From: Phycisphaerales bacterium UBA5793 | GTDB lineage: Bacteria; Planctomycetota; Phycisphaerae; Phycisphaerales; UBA5793 | Reading direction: 5' to 3' | Assembly: GCA_002418285.1 (NCBI GenBank) | Contig: DIDT01000063.1 | Location: 98,243-162,242, forward strand | DNA: 64,000 nt | Part shown: one piece after another, positions 25,578 through 32,901 of the stretch | How positions within the stretch are numbered: position 1 is the first letter of the stretch | How the letters are laid out: each line of letters opens with the position of its first letter | The notes under the pieces: model-generated | What the model saw: the letters and a program-made list of their open reading frames with translations, nothing else | The model's database searches: none | What the model was told of the DNA's origin: nothing | Position numbers and translations under genes: made by a program

Positions 25578-28226
25578 TCAGTGACCGCTTGGCTCGGACA
25601 CTCCCTCAGGCAGTTCGTCCCATTGCGGCAGATAGTCGTCGCGACCGCAGTGAGGCGCCACCGGAGAGGAGAATTCGTATGGACCCCGGTGAACAACCGG
25701 CGTCTCATGGAAGTTTTCGTGCCACGGCGGGCTGGTCGCATACCACTCCAGCGAGTTGGCCCGCCACGGGTTCGACCCGTTGGGCCGGCCGAACGCGATG
25801 TCCTTGCGGCCCCACACCATGAACCACAGCAAGCCCACGACAGCCGTCAGGCCGGTGCAGATCCAGCCCAACATCACGTTGGACCAGACCACGACACGGA
25901 ACTGGCCGGTGCTCGGGCTCTTCCAGGTGCGCGAAACGAGCTGATTCTTCGCGTGGTCGAGCCTGGCGATCTCCGCGGTGGACGTCGTCACCATGAGGCG
26001 ATTGGCTTCAACAAGCGAGCGGACGTTCTCGGGGAGCGATGCGATCAGATCCGTCGTGACGGTCACCTGGTTGTAGGTCTTGGATGAAGCCTTCACCACC
26101 GCGGCCAGCGGCGTCGATGTCCAGTCCACCTTGGCGCTCTTGGCTGCCTCGTAGAACTTGTCGAAATTGAGGATGTAACTCGTCGCCACCGGCAACGGAG
26201 CCGCCTCGCCCGTTGCTTCGTTCTTCAGAACCGTCGAAGGTTCGGTGCGAGTTGCATCGACGGTCATGGCATAGGGCTGCATCGGCGAGCGGATGAAGTC
26301 ATCCGACGACATCACGTACGTGGTGCTGTTGACGCCAATCCACTCCCAGAAATCACCCTTGCCGAACACGGGGAACATAAACAGCGGAATGGCGATGAGC
26401 CAGGTTGCGACCAGCAGGCCCTTGTTGGCGATCTGTCCCCAGTCAAACCGGGCGACCGTGACGATGAGCATGTCAATCAATGCCATGAGCACGAAGAGCA
26501 GGGCAAACGCCACGATGGGGATCAGGAAGGTTCGCGATTCGCCGCCGAGCCCCCACAACAGCGAGGCCAGCTTGAGCGGCGTCATCTCGAGCACCATGAC
26601 AATCAGCGGGTAGATGATGAACCGGTTGCCGTACTTGCCAAGCGAGCAGAAGAAGTTGATGACGAATGGAATCTGCGCCATGCCGAGCATGAGCGCACCG
26701 ATGGTCATGAAGATGTTGAGCGGCTGAAGGTGTTCGAGGGATGGGTACTCGAGAATCGTCGCATAGCGCCTGGGGTGCGCGCCGATTCCAATGATGTGCA
26801 TCGTGAAGAACGTCAGGTTGAAGCCGATGAGTGTCAGCCAGAAATGCAGCACGCCGAGGCGCTGATTGAGCATCCGGCCGAACATCTTGGGATACCAGTA
26901 GTAGATGCCTGCGAAGATGCCCAGCAGCGAGCCGCCGAAGAGCACGTAGTGAATGTGCCCGACGATGAAGTAGGTATCGTGAAAGTAGATATCGACGGGA
27001 GCTGCGGCCATAAAGATGCCCGACAAGCCGCCGATCACAAACATCGAGACGAACCCGAGAGCGAAGAGCATGGCCGGGCTGTAGTGAATCTGCCCGCCCC
27101 ACAGGGTTCCCAGCCAGTTGAACGTCTTGATGGCTGAGGGCACGGCGATGAGGATCGTCGAAGCCATGAACGCGGTGCCGAGGATCGGGTTCATGCCCGA
27201 TGCAAACATGTGGTGACCCCACACGATGTAGCCGAGGAACGCAATGCCGCCGATCGCGAATACCATCGGCTTGTAGCCGAAGATGGGTTTGCGCGAGAAT
27301 GTCGCGAGGATGTCGCTGGTCATGCCCATCGACGGCAGGATCATGATGTACACCGCCGGGTGGCTGTAGAACCAGAACAGGTGCTGCCACATCAACGGCT
27401 GGCCGGAGTCGAGCGTCGATGCTTCGGCGCCTGCCCGCACCGCAGATGAAATCGTGAAGAATGACGTGCCGATGTGCCGGTCGAAGAGGAGCATCAGGAA
27501 CGCCGCGGTGAGCACCGGCGTGCTCATGAGGATCAGAATCGAGGTGATGAACATCGACCACACAGTCAGCGGCATGCGGAACATCGTCATGCCCGGGCAG
27601 CGCAGATTCAGGATCGTCGTCAGGTAGTTGATTGCACCCATTAGGCTGCTCGATCCGACGAGCAGCAGCGAGATCAACCATAAGGTCTGCGCCTGCCCTG
27701 AGAAGGTCGACAGCGAAAGCGGCGGGTAGCTCGTCCAACCGCCCTGCGCGCCGCCGTAGTAGAACGCGGCGATCATCACGGCGCCTCCGCTCAGCGCCAG
27801 CCAGTAGGACAGCATATTGAGCAGCGGGAAGGCCATGTCCTTGGCGCCGATCTGCAGCGGGATCAGTGTGTTGGCGAAGGCGCCCATGAGCAGTGGGATG
27901 ATCACGAAGAAGATCATGAACGTCGCGTGCATGGTGAAGAGCATGTTGTAGAAGTCGGGGGTGATCGGAGCCGACTGCGTCGTCGCCTGGAAGAACTTGG
28001 CCGACAAGCCGGGAATCGGATTGACCGCATCAAAGGGCCAGGCGATCTGCCACCGCACGGCCAGGGCCAGCAGCCCGCCGACCACCATGAGCAGCAGAGA
28101 GGTGAAGAGGAACTGGATCCCGATGACCTTGTGGTCCATCGAGAAGACGTACTTTCGGATGAACCCGATCTCGTGATGCGCGTGATCGTGTGCGTGCGAA
28201 GCGTGATCAACCGGAAGCGTGGTCAT
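25578..28226 (-). CDS. ctaD: Cytochrome c oxidase subunit I (A2-type heme-copper oxidase) with a large C-terminal insertion
   Basis: 882 residues from the ATG at 28226 (histidine-rich start DHASHAHDHAHHE). Core helices I-XII lie at about 20-530. Metal ligands: His100 (low-spin heme), His289 and Tyr293 in WFYSHPAVYIMILP, His338-His339 in VWGHHMFASG, and His424/His426 in VGHIHYVLFGG. The YSHP motif replacing the D-channel glutamate marks the A2 subfamily. The typical subunit I tail, NPWRANSLEWYATSPPW, appears only at about 819-833. Between helix XII and this tail lie about 280 extra residues (about 536-816), with around four further membrane helices and a soluble part of about 145 residues. Normal subunit I is about 530-600 residues. 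Confidence 0.95.
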   Translation of the reverse strand: MTTLPVDHASHAHDHAHHEIGFIRKYVFSMDHKVIGIQFLFTSLLLMVVGGLLALAVRWQIAWPFDAVNPIPGLSAKFFQATTQSAPITPDFYNMLFTMHATFMIFFVIIPLLMGAFANTLIPLQIGAKDMAFPLLNMLSYWLALSGGAVMIAAFYYGGAQGGWTSYPPLSLSTFSGQAQTLWLISLLLVGSSSLMGAINYLTTILNLRCPGMTMFRMPLTVWSMFITSILILMSTPVLTAAFLMLLFDRHIGTSFFTISSAVRAGAEASTLDSGQPLMWQHLFWFYSHPAVYIMILPSMGMTSDILATFSRKPIFGYKPMVFAIGGIAFLGYIVWGHHMFASGMNPILGTAFMASTILIAVPSAIKTFNWLGTLWGGQIHYSPAMLFALGFVSMFVIGGLSGIFMAAAPVDIYFHDTYFIVGHIHYVLFGGSLLGIFAGIYYWYPKMFGRMLNQRLGVLHFWLTLIGFNLTFFTMHIIGIGAHPRRYATILEYPSLEHLQPLNIFMTIGALMLGMAQIPFVINFFCSLGKYGNRFIIYPLIVMVLEMTPLKLASLLWGLGGESRTFLIPIVAFALLFVLMALIDMLIVTVARFDWGQIANKGLLVATWLIAIPLFMFPVFGKGDFWEWIGVNSTTYVMSSDDFIRSPMQPYAMTVDATRTEPSTVLKNEATGEAAPLPVATSYILNFDKFYEAAKSAKVDWTSTPLAAVVKASSKTYNQVTVTTDLIASLPENVRSLVEANRLMVTTSTAEIARLDHAKNQLVSRTWKSPSTGQFRVVVWSNVMLGWICTGLTAVVGLLWFMVWGRKDIAFGRPNGSNPWRANSLEWYATSPPWHENFHETPVVHRGPYEFSSPVAPHCGRDDYLPQWDELPEGVSEPSGH

Positions 28227-28331
28227 GATTCGTGCTCGTGCCTCTGATGGAAGTTTCGCGACCCCGGAATGAGCCGCTCGCAATCGGATTCAAGTCCATC
28301 CAGCGGCGCCACAACCGCTGGACGTCGGCTC

Positions 28332-29348
28332 TCAATAGCCTTCGTCGTCTGAAGCGGTCTGCTGAGCCAGCGTGATCTTGGACATGACATGCACGTACGT
28401 TTCCCACGTCTGCTTGTCGAGCCAGTCGCGCACCGCGAACTCGTCGTCGTCATACTCCGCGAGCCACGTCGCCGCATCCTTGGCCAAGGCCTCGGGATTG
28501 ATCGGGCCGGTGGGCATGACAATGATGCGGCCGCGCATCGAGTAGTGCTGAAGTCCGCACAACTCAGCGCAGACCAGATCGAAGTACCCGTGGCTCTTCA
28601 CATTCTCCCACGGCACCTCGAACCACAGGCGACCGCCGTTCATGCCCGGCACCGCGTCATGCTTGACGCGAAACTCGGGAACGAAGAAAGAGTGCAGCAC
28701 GTCGTTGCTCGTGAGCAGAATGCGGACCGGACGATCCGCGGGGATGCGAAGTTCGGCCTGGTTTGTGTAGTCATCGGCGCCGGGTGGATTCTCACCCGTC
28801 CAGTTCGCCGGGATCGCTTCGCGGTCGACCATGATCGGGTCGGAGAGATCGTTGTTGGCCCGAGCCTCGGCCAGGGCCACGGCGTTGCGCGGGCCAAACT
28901 GGCCGTCGTTGCCCGGATACCGGAAGTACCACGCAAACTGTTGTGCCACGCACTCAATGCGCACCGTGTCATCACTCGTGGGCGCGTCGAAGCGGATCTC
29001 ATCCCACGTGCTCTTGCTCAGCGCCGCGATGAGCACGAGGATAACGGAGGGAATGATTGTCCAGATCGCTTCGAGCTTGTTGTTTCCATGGATGAACTTC
29101 GCCTTGCCACCCGGCACCGCGCGATACCGAAAGGTGAAGTAGAGCAGCAGCAACTGCACGGCGATGAAGACCGCGCCCGTCAGGAGCAGGATCCCCCAGT
29201 ACAGTCGATCGATGTCAAGGCCGACATCGGTCACCGCCTTGCGAAGCGGATGCCAGAGCGATGGGTCGCCCGTGCCGTACGTCGCCAGTGCCGGCGCGGA
29301 AGCGAGACCGATTGCCAGGCATCCGAGTAGAGGTACACATCGCTTCAT
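28332..29348 (-). CDS. ctaC: Cytochrome c oxidase subunit II (CuA)
   Basis: 338 residues: a signal peptide (cleavage near ALAT), two membrane helices (about 50-75 and 95-115), then the periplasmic cupredoxin domain. The complete CuA site is visible: the histidine in NDVLHSFFVPEF, and CAELCGLQHYSMRG, with two cysteines, the glutamate, the second histidine and the methionine. There is an insertion of about 40 residues between the RYPG strand and the AELRIPADRPV strand. No cytochrome c domain follows, so the electron donor is a separate protein. It lies 105 bases upstream of subunit I, same strand. Confidence 0.96.
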   Translation of the reverse strand: MKRCVPLLGCLAIGLASAPALATYGTGDPSLWHPLRKAVTDVGLDIDRLYWGILLLTGAVFIAVQLLLLYFTFRYRAVPGGKAKFIHGNNKLEAIWTIIPSVILVLIAALSKSTWDEIRFDAPTSDDTVRIECVAQQFAWYFRYPGNDGQFGPRNAVALAEARANNDLSDPIMVDREAIPANWTGENPPGADDYTNQAELRIPADRPVRILLTSNDVLHSFFVPEFRVKHDAVPGMNGGRLWFEVPWENVKSHGYFDLVCAELCGLQHYSMRGRIIVMPTGPINPEALAKDAATWLAEYDDDEFAVRDWLDKQTWETYVHVMSKITLAQQTASDDEGY

Positions 29349-29390
29349 AGTCGCTGCAAGCCTCTCGCTGAAATGATCAAAGCCGCAAAC

Positions 29391-29417
29391 GCCCGCGACA
29401 GGATCGCTGTCGCGGGC
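29391..29417 (-). terminator. Possible terminator after the cupredoxin-like gene
   Basis: A perfect 11-base stem (GCCCGCGACAG with CTGTCGCGGGC) around a GATCG loop lies 38 bases beyond the stop of the gene ending at 29456 and before the start of subunit II. On the minus strand it is followed by GTTTGCGGCTTT, a weak T-rich stretch. It may only partly stop transcription before the oxidase genes. Confidence 0.45.
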
Positions 29418-29455
29418 GCCGGGTTATCCACGTCTGTTTGCCCGGAGCAGGAACA

Positions 29456-30190
29456 CTACTGGGGCGGTTGATAAGTGAAGTCGACTTCCGTCGTTCCGCC
29501 GTCGGTGACCTCGAACTCGATCTCTTCCTTCACCGGGCTGAACTTGTCGAACTCATGCCACACGGCAAGGGTGTACTTGCCCGCGGGCAACCCCTTGATT
29601 TCGTACTCGCCGTTCTCATCGCTCACGGCGAAGAACGGATGATCAAACGTGAAGATGTACGCGTTCATCCACGCGTGCACGTTGCAGGCCAGATGCATGT
29701 GCTGCTCGGGACTGTCGAACTTGACGTCCTTGACCATCCCCGCGACCGGCTGACCTTCGTTGAAGGTGCCGTTCTTTTCGCTGGTGAACTTCAGGTTGTG
29801 GGCCGTGGAATCGGAGTTGTGGAACTCGACCGTCTGACCGACCATTGCCCCCACAACGTGCGGGATGTACTGGCAGCCCTTTTGATCGATGATCACGGGC
29901 TTGCTGGGCACGGCGAACGTCCCCTCGACCGGACCCTTGACGTAGACGACGACATTGCAAAGCGTCGCCTTTTCCATGTTGAAAACGTACGTTTCAGCCG
30001 TGAGCGGCTTGTCCTGGTGAGCCTGCATGCAGAAGGCGTCTGCGGAAACACGGATGGCCTTGGGCTTGGCCATCTTGCCGTCGAAGTTGATCTTGCCCTT
30101 GACCGTTCCATCCGCCAGCGTCGCACCGGCACTCAGGCCGACCAGTCCAACCGCCGCCGCAGCCATCATCAATCCTGTCAACCGTCTCAT
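29456..30190 (-). CDS. Cupredoxin-like exported protein with carboxypeptidase-regulatory-like domain
   Basis: 244 residues with a signal peptide (cleavage near TLAD). The middle is cupredoxin-like: His131 in DSTAHNLKF, then Cys169, His172 and Met175 in LACNVHAWMNAYIF, spaced like the ligands of a type 1 copper site though with a short His-Met gap. The C-terminal about 60 residues (FAVSDENGEYEIKGLPAGKY, then LAVWHE) form a small beta-sandwich regulatory domain. Related proteins are often called methylamine utilisation-type. It starts divergently from CoxC and precedes CoxB, so an electron carrier or copper-handling role for the oxidase is plausible. Whether it binds copper needs testing. Confidence 0.8.
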   Translation of the reverse strand: MRRLTGLMMAAAAVGLVGLSAGATLADGTVKGKINFDGKMAKPKAIRVSADAFCMQAHQDKPLTAETYVFNMEKATLCNVVVYVKGPVEGTFAVPSKPVIIDQKGCQYIPHVVGAMVGQTVEFHNSDSTAHNLKFTSEKNGTFNEGQPVAGMVKDVKFDSPEQHMHLACNVHAWMNAYIFTFDHPFFAVSDENGEYEIKGLPAGKYTLAVWHEFDKFSPVKEEIEFEVTDGGTTEVDFTYQPPQ

Positions 30191-30261
30191 TCAGATACCC
30201 TTTCAAACGTGTGTGGCTGGCGCCTCTGCGGCTACCAAGCCGTGATTCCAGAAAATCCATC

Positions 30262-30277
30262 TGTGCAATTATTCACA
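30262..30277. promoter_or_regulatory. CRP/FNR-family-like palindrome
   Basis: TGTGCAATTATTCACA has the form TGTGN-N6-TCACA, one base from the CRP consensus. It lies in the 276-base region between the divergent starts of the cupredoxin-like gene (30190) and CoxC (30467), so one regulator could control both arms of the oxidase locus. The AT-rich core contrasts with the GC-rich surroundings. No regulator gene is visible in the window. Confidence 0.35.
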
Positions 30278-30466
30278 AGCCCCGTCGAGGCAGATGATAC
30301 GCGCAGGATTTCTTGGGGGAACACCCCGCGGCTACTTTTGAGGCACGATCTTCTCGCCGAATCTCAAGTGAACATTCTGGTCCACATGTCGTCATTACAG
30401 CGATAAGGAATTGCCGGCGCGAGTCGCTTGGCGGACCGCAATAGCGCCGATACCATCTGGCCCTCT

Positions 30467-31435
30467 ATGAGTACAGCGATCCCTCATCACGGCGTTTCGG
30501 GTCACGATCACAGCCACGGGCACGGCGACACGATGCCCCCAGCCATTGGCCTGCCCAATGTCAAACTGTGCATGTGGCTCTTCCTGGTCAGCGAGGTCAT
30601 GTTCTTTGCCGGCCTGATCGGGGCCTACATCGTCATCCGATTCGGCACGGCTGGGTGGCCCAACCCATACGACATCCTCGCGGTCCGCATTACCGCCTTC
30701 AACACCTTCCTGCTTATCTGCTCGTCGGTGACCATGGTCAAGGCGTTCCAGTGGTCTGACGCCGGAGATCGCGGCAGGGCCATGAAATTCCTGACGGCCA
30801 CGATCTTCGGGGGCGCTCTGTTCGTCGGTATTCAGGTGTACGAATACCGCCACCTCCTCCACGCCCCGTCGCACACGCTCCTTGAAAATGTCGAAGATAT
30901 GATGGCTGAGCGGGGCCTGGCTGTTGAGGAAGGCTCCGGCCACGCGACCGCCGTGGGCCCGCAGATCATTCTCGCCTCGATGGGCCAGTCCGAGGAGGCG
31001 AAGCAGAATGAGCAACTGATCAAGCTCCATGATCTCCTCGCCGAGGGCCGGCCTGATATCAAGAAGACGGCGGCCCCCTCCAAACTGGAAGTCGTTAAGG
31101 AATGGGACCGGCGCGTCCTTGAGGAGACGATCGCACTCGCCGCTTTGTTCCCTGCCGACTCCAAAGAAGGATCCGCACTTCGCACCATTGGACGGCACCA
31201 GAACCTCTATCCTGAGGGTTTTGTCCCCAGCCGGGATAATTTCACCAGCACGTTCTACATCATGACCGGCTTCCACGGGTTCCACGTCTTTGGCGGCGTG
31301 GTGGCGCTGATCGCCATTCTGGCGCTCTACGCCGTACGCAAGGCCGGCACGATGGCGATCGAGGTCGTCGGGCTCTACTGGCACTTCGTCGACCTCGTCT
31401 GGATCATCCTGTTTACCATTGTCTACCTCATGTGA
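30467..31435 (+). CDS. ctaE: Cytochrome c oxidase subunit III with a large internal insertion
   Basis: 322 residues from the ATG at 30467; a TTG at 30428 is rejected. The N-terminus is histidine-rich (HHGVSGHDHSHGHG). The normal helices are recognisable: LCMWLFLVSEVMFFAGLIGAY, ITAFNTFLLICSSVTM, FLTATIFGGALFVGIQVYEY, and the C-terminal pair with TGFHGFHVFGG and VGLYWHFVDLVWI, hallmark motifs of the family. Between EYRHLLHAP and FTSTFYIMTGFHG sits a hydrophilic, charged insertion of about 120 residues (about 132-255). Typical bacterial subunit III of this five-helix kind is about 200 residues. It heads a plus-strand unit with the subunit IV-like gene. Confidence 0.94.
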   Translation: MSTAIPHHGVSGHDHSHGHGDTMPPAIGLPNVKLCMWLFLVSEVMFFAGLIGAYIVIRFGTAGWPNPYDILAVRITAFNTFLLICSSVTMVKAFQWSDAGDRGRAMKFLTATIFGGALFVGIQVYEYRHLLHAPSHTLLENVEDMMAERGLAVEEGSGHATAVGPQIILASMGQSEEAKQNEQLIKLHDLLAEGRPDIKKTAAPSKLEVVKEWDRRVLEETIALAALFPADSKEGSALRTIGRHQNLYPEGFVPSRDNFTSTFYIMTGFHGFHVFGGVVALIAILALYAVRKAGTMAIEVVGLYWHFVDLVWIILFTIVYLM

Positions 31436-31485
31436 GCCGCCGACTTCCGAGCACTCCTGTCCATTCGAACGGGTGAATCAAGACC

Positions 31486-31944
31486 ATGACGACCGCCACT
31501 GCCGCTTCCATTCCCACGCATGCTTCGGGACACAGCCACCACCCGAACTACATCGCCATCTTCATCTGGCTGGTCATTCTGACGTTCATCGAAGTGAGCA
31601 TTCCCGAGTTGGTTCACATCAAGGGGGTCGGCCACGATCCCATGACCCCTTCGGTGCTCGCGCCCGACGCCTACCAGGGCGCGGACGTGGATAAGAATGT
31701 TCAACAGGCCGCGCTGGCCATGGCTCCAACCGAGCGGTTTCAGGCTTCGGGCTGGGCGATGCGCATCGGCGTGCTTGCCGTGCTCGCCTTGATCAAAGCG
31801 GCGATGGTCGGCGCCTACTTCATGCACCTGCGTTTTGACGGCTGGAAACTCAACATGATTCTGGCGGCGCCGACGGCGCTGTTCGTCTTCATCATCATCA
31901 TGTTGACGCCGGATATTGCCTGGCAGTGGCCGCAACTCTATTGA
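31486..31944 (+). CDS. Cytochrome c oxidase subunit IV-like protein
   Basis: 152 residues. Three membrane helices are visible: YIAIFIWLVILTFIEVSI, IGVLAVLALIKAAMVGAYFM and MILAAPTALFVFIIIML. YFMHLRFDGWK after the second helix is typical of the prokaryotic subunit IV (COX4_pro/CtaF) family. The family is usually about 100 residues; here a polar stretch of about 50 residues (41-90) separates helices 1 and 2. It is 50 bases downstream of subunit III, same strand, so the two are co-transcribed. It is a structural or assembly subunit without cofactors. Confidence 0.88.
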   Translation: MTTATAASIPTHASGHSHHPNYIAIFIWLVILTFIEVSIPELVHIKGVGHDPMTPSVLAPDAYQGADVDKNVQQAALAMAPTERFQASGWAMRIGVLAVLALIKAAMVGAYFMHLRFDGWKLNMILAAPTALFVFIIIMLTPDIAWQWPQLY

Positions 31945-31965
31945 CGCTTTCTCCAAAGAGTTGAT

Positions 31966-32472
31966 GTGTACTGGGTACTCGCCTTCGCGCTGAGCATCCT
32001 CGGATTGTTCGGCCCCGTCCTCACCCTGATTGGGTTGCCGGGCACGTGGCTGATTATCACACTCGCTCTCCTCGCCCAGTGGGCCGCTCGCGACACGTTC
32101 AACTGGTGGACGCTTGGCCTGTGCCTCGTGCTGGCCATCATCGGTGAGATTGTCGAGTTCGCCGCCGGCGCAGTGGGCACGCGCCACGGGGGTGGCACGC
32201 GCAGCGCCAGCGTCGGCGCGCTCATCGGCGGTATCGTCGGGGCGATCGCGGGCGCAGCATTCCCGCCCGTCATCGGCGCCATCATCTGGGGCGTGGTCGG
32301 CGCCGCTGTTGGAGCAATCATCGGCGAATTCAGCACGGGCAATCGTCACTGGCGATCGCACCTGGCGATCGGCAGCGCTGCGGCTACGGGCAAGGCCGTT
32401 GGGACCGTCATCAAGACTGCGATTGCCATCGTGATATACACCGTTGTGGTTGTGGCTGCTTTTGTTCCCTAA
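31966..32472 (+). CDS. DUF456 family membrane protein
   Basis: 168 residues from a GTG at 31966. The pattern is characteristic of DUF456: GLFGPVLTLIGLPGTWLIIT near the start, then IGEIVEFAAGAVGTRHGGGTRSASVG and repeated glycine-rich membrane helices (GALIGGIVGAIAGAAFPPVIG, read in parts). It has about five hydrophobic segments. The function of the family is unknown. It starts 21 bases after the subunit IV gene, so it may be the last gene of the oxidase plus-strand unit. Confidence 0.88.
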   Translation: MYWVLAFALSILGLFGPVLTLIGLPGTWLIITLALLAQWAARDTFNWWTLGLCLVLAIIGEIVEFAAGAVGTRHGGGTRSASVGALIGGIVGAIAGAAFPPVIGAIIWGVVGAAVGAIIGEFSTGNRHWRSHLAIGSAAATGKAVGTVIKTAIAIVIYTVVVVAAFVP

Positions 32473-32496
32473 TCGAAATTTAACGGAGGTCATGTG

Positions 32497-32901
32497 ATGA
32501 CCGTTGAGCGCCAGAACATCTCATCGGGGACGCCGTGGGAGAAGACAGTCGGCTACAGCCGCGCGGTGCGAATCGGCGGGCTCATCTTCGTCTCCGGGAC
32601 GGTCGCCTCCGACGAAAGTGGCCGCATCCACGCCCCGGGCAACGCCGGCGAGCAGACGCGATACGTGCTGGCCAAGATCGGCCGCGCGCTGCAGCAGGCC
32701 GGTGCGTCGCTGCATGATGTCGTGCGCGTGCGGGTCTTTCTGGTCGACATGGATGATCTCGAAGCCGTCGGCCGCGCACACCATGAAGTGTTCGCCGACA
32801 TTCGACCCGCGAACACGACGGTAGCCGTCAGCGCCCTCGCCTCACCCGAGTGTCGAATCGAGATCGAAGTCGACGCCGTGCTCAGAAGCTCAACGACGTG
32901 A
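32497..32901 (+). CDS. ridA: RidA family (YjgF/YER057c/UK114) deaminase-like protein
   Basis: 134 residues from the ATG at 32497, six bases after a GGAGGT ribosome site; the GTG at 32494 is too close. The sequence WEKTVGYSRAVRIGGLIFVSGTV and the C-terminal CRIEIEVDAVL, preceded by FADIRPANTTVAVSAL, match the RidA trimer family. The conserved arginine that binds 2-imino acids is present in PECRIEIEVDAV. RidA hydrolyses reactive enamines and imines made by PLP enzymes. It ends directly against the convergent PLP-dependent enzyme gene, with no bases between the two stops. Confidence 0.92.
   Translation: MTVERQNISSGTPWEKTVGYSRAVRIGGLIFVSGTVASDESGRIHAPGNAGEQTRYVLAKIGRALQQAGASLHDVVRVRVFLVDMDDLEAVGRAHHEVFADIRPANTTVAVSALASPECRIEIEVDAVLRSSTT

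Noticed and set aside
26473..27738. Alternative minus-strand frame of 421 codons inside subunit I
   Set aside because: It overlaps the certain oxidase gene in another frame and lacks membrane helices; composition is His/Arg/Asp rich.
31423..32493. Minus-strand frame of 356 codons opposite the subunit IV and DUF456 genes
   Set aside because: Antisense to two recognisable membrane proteins and strongly Asp/Arg/Gly biased.
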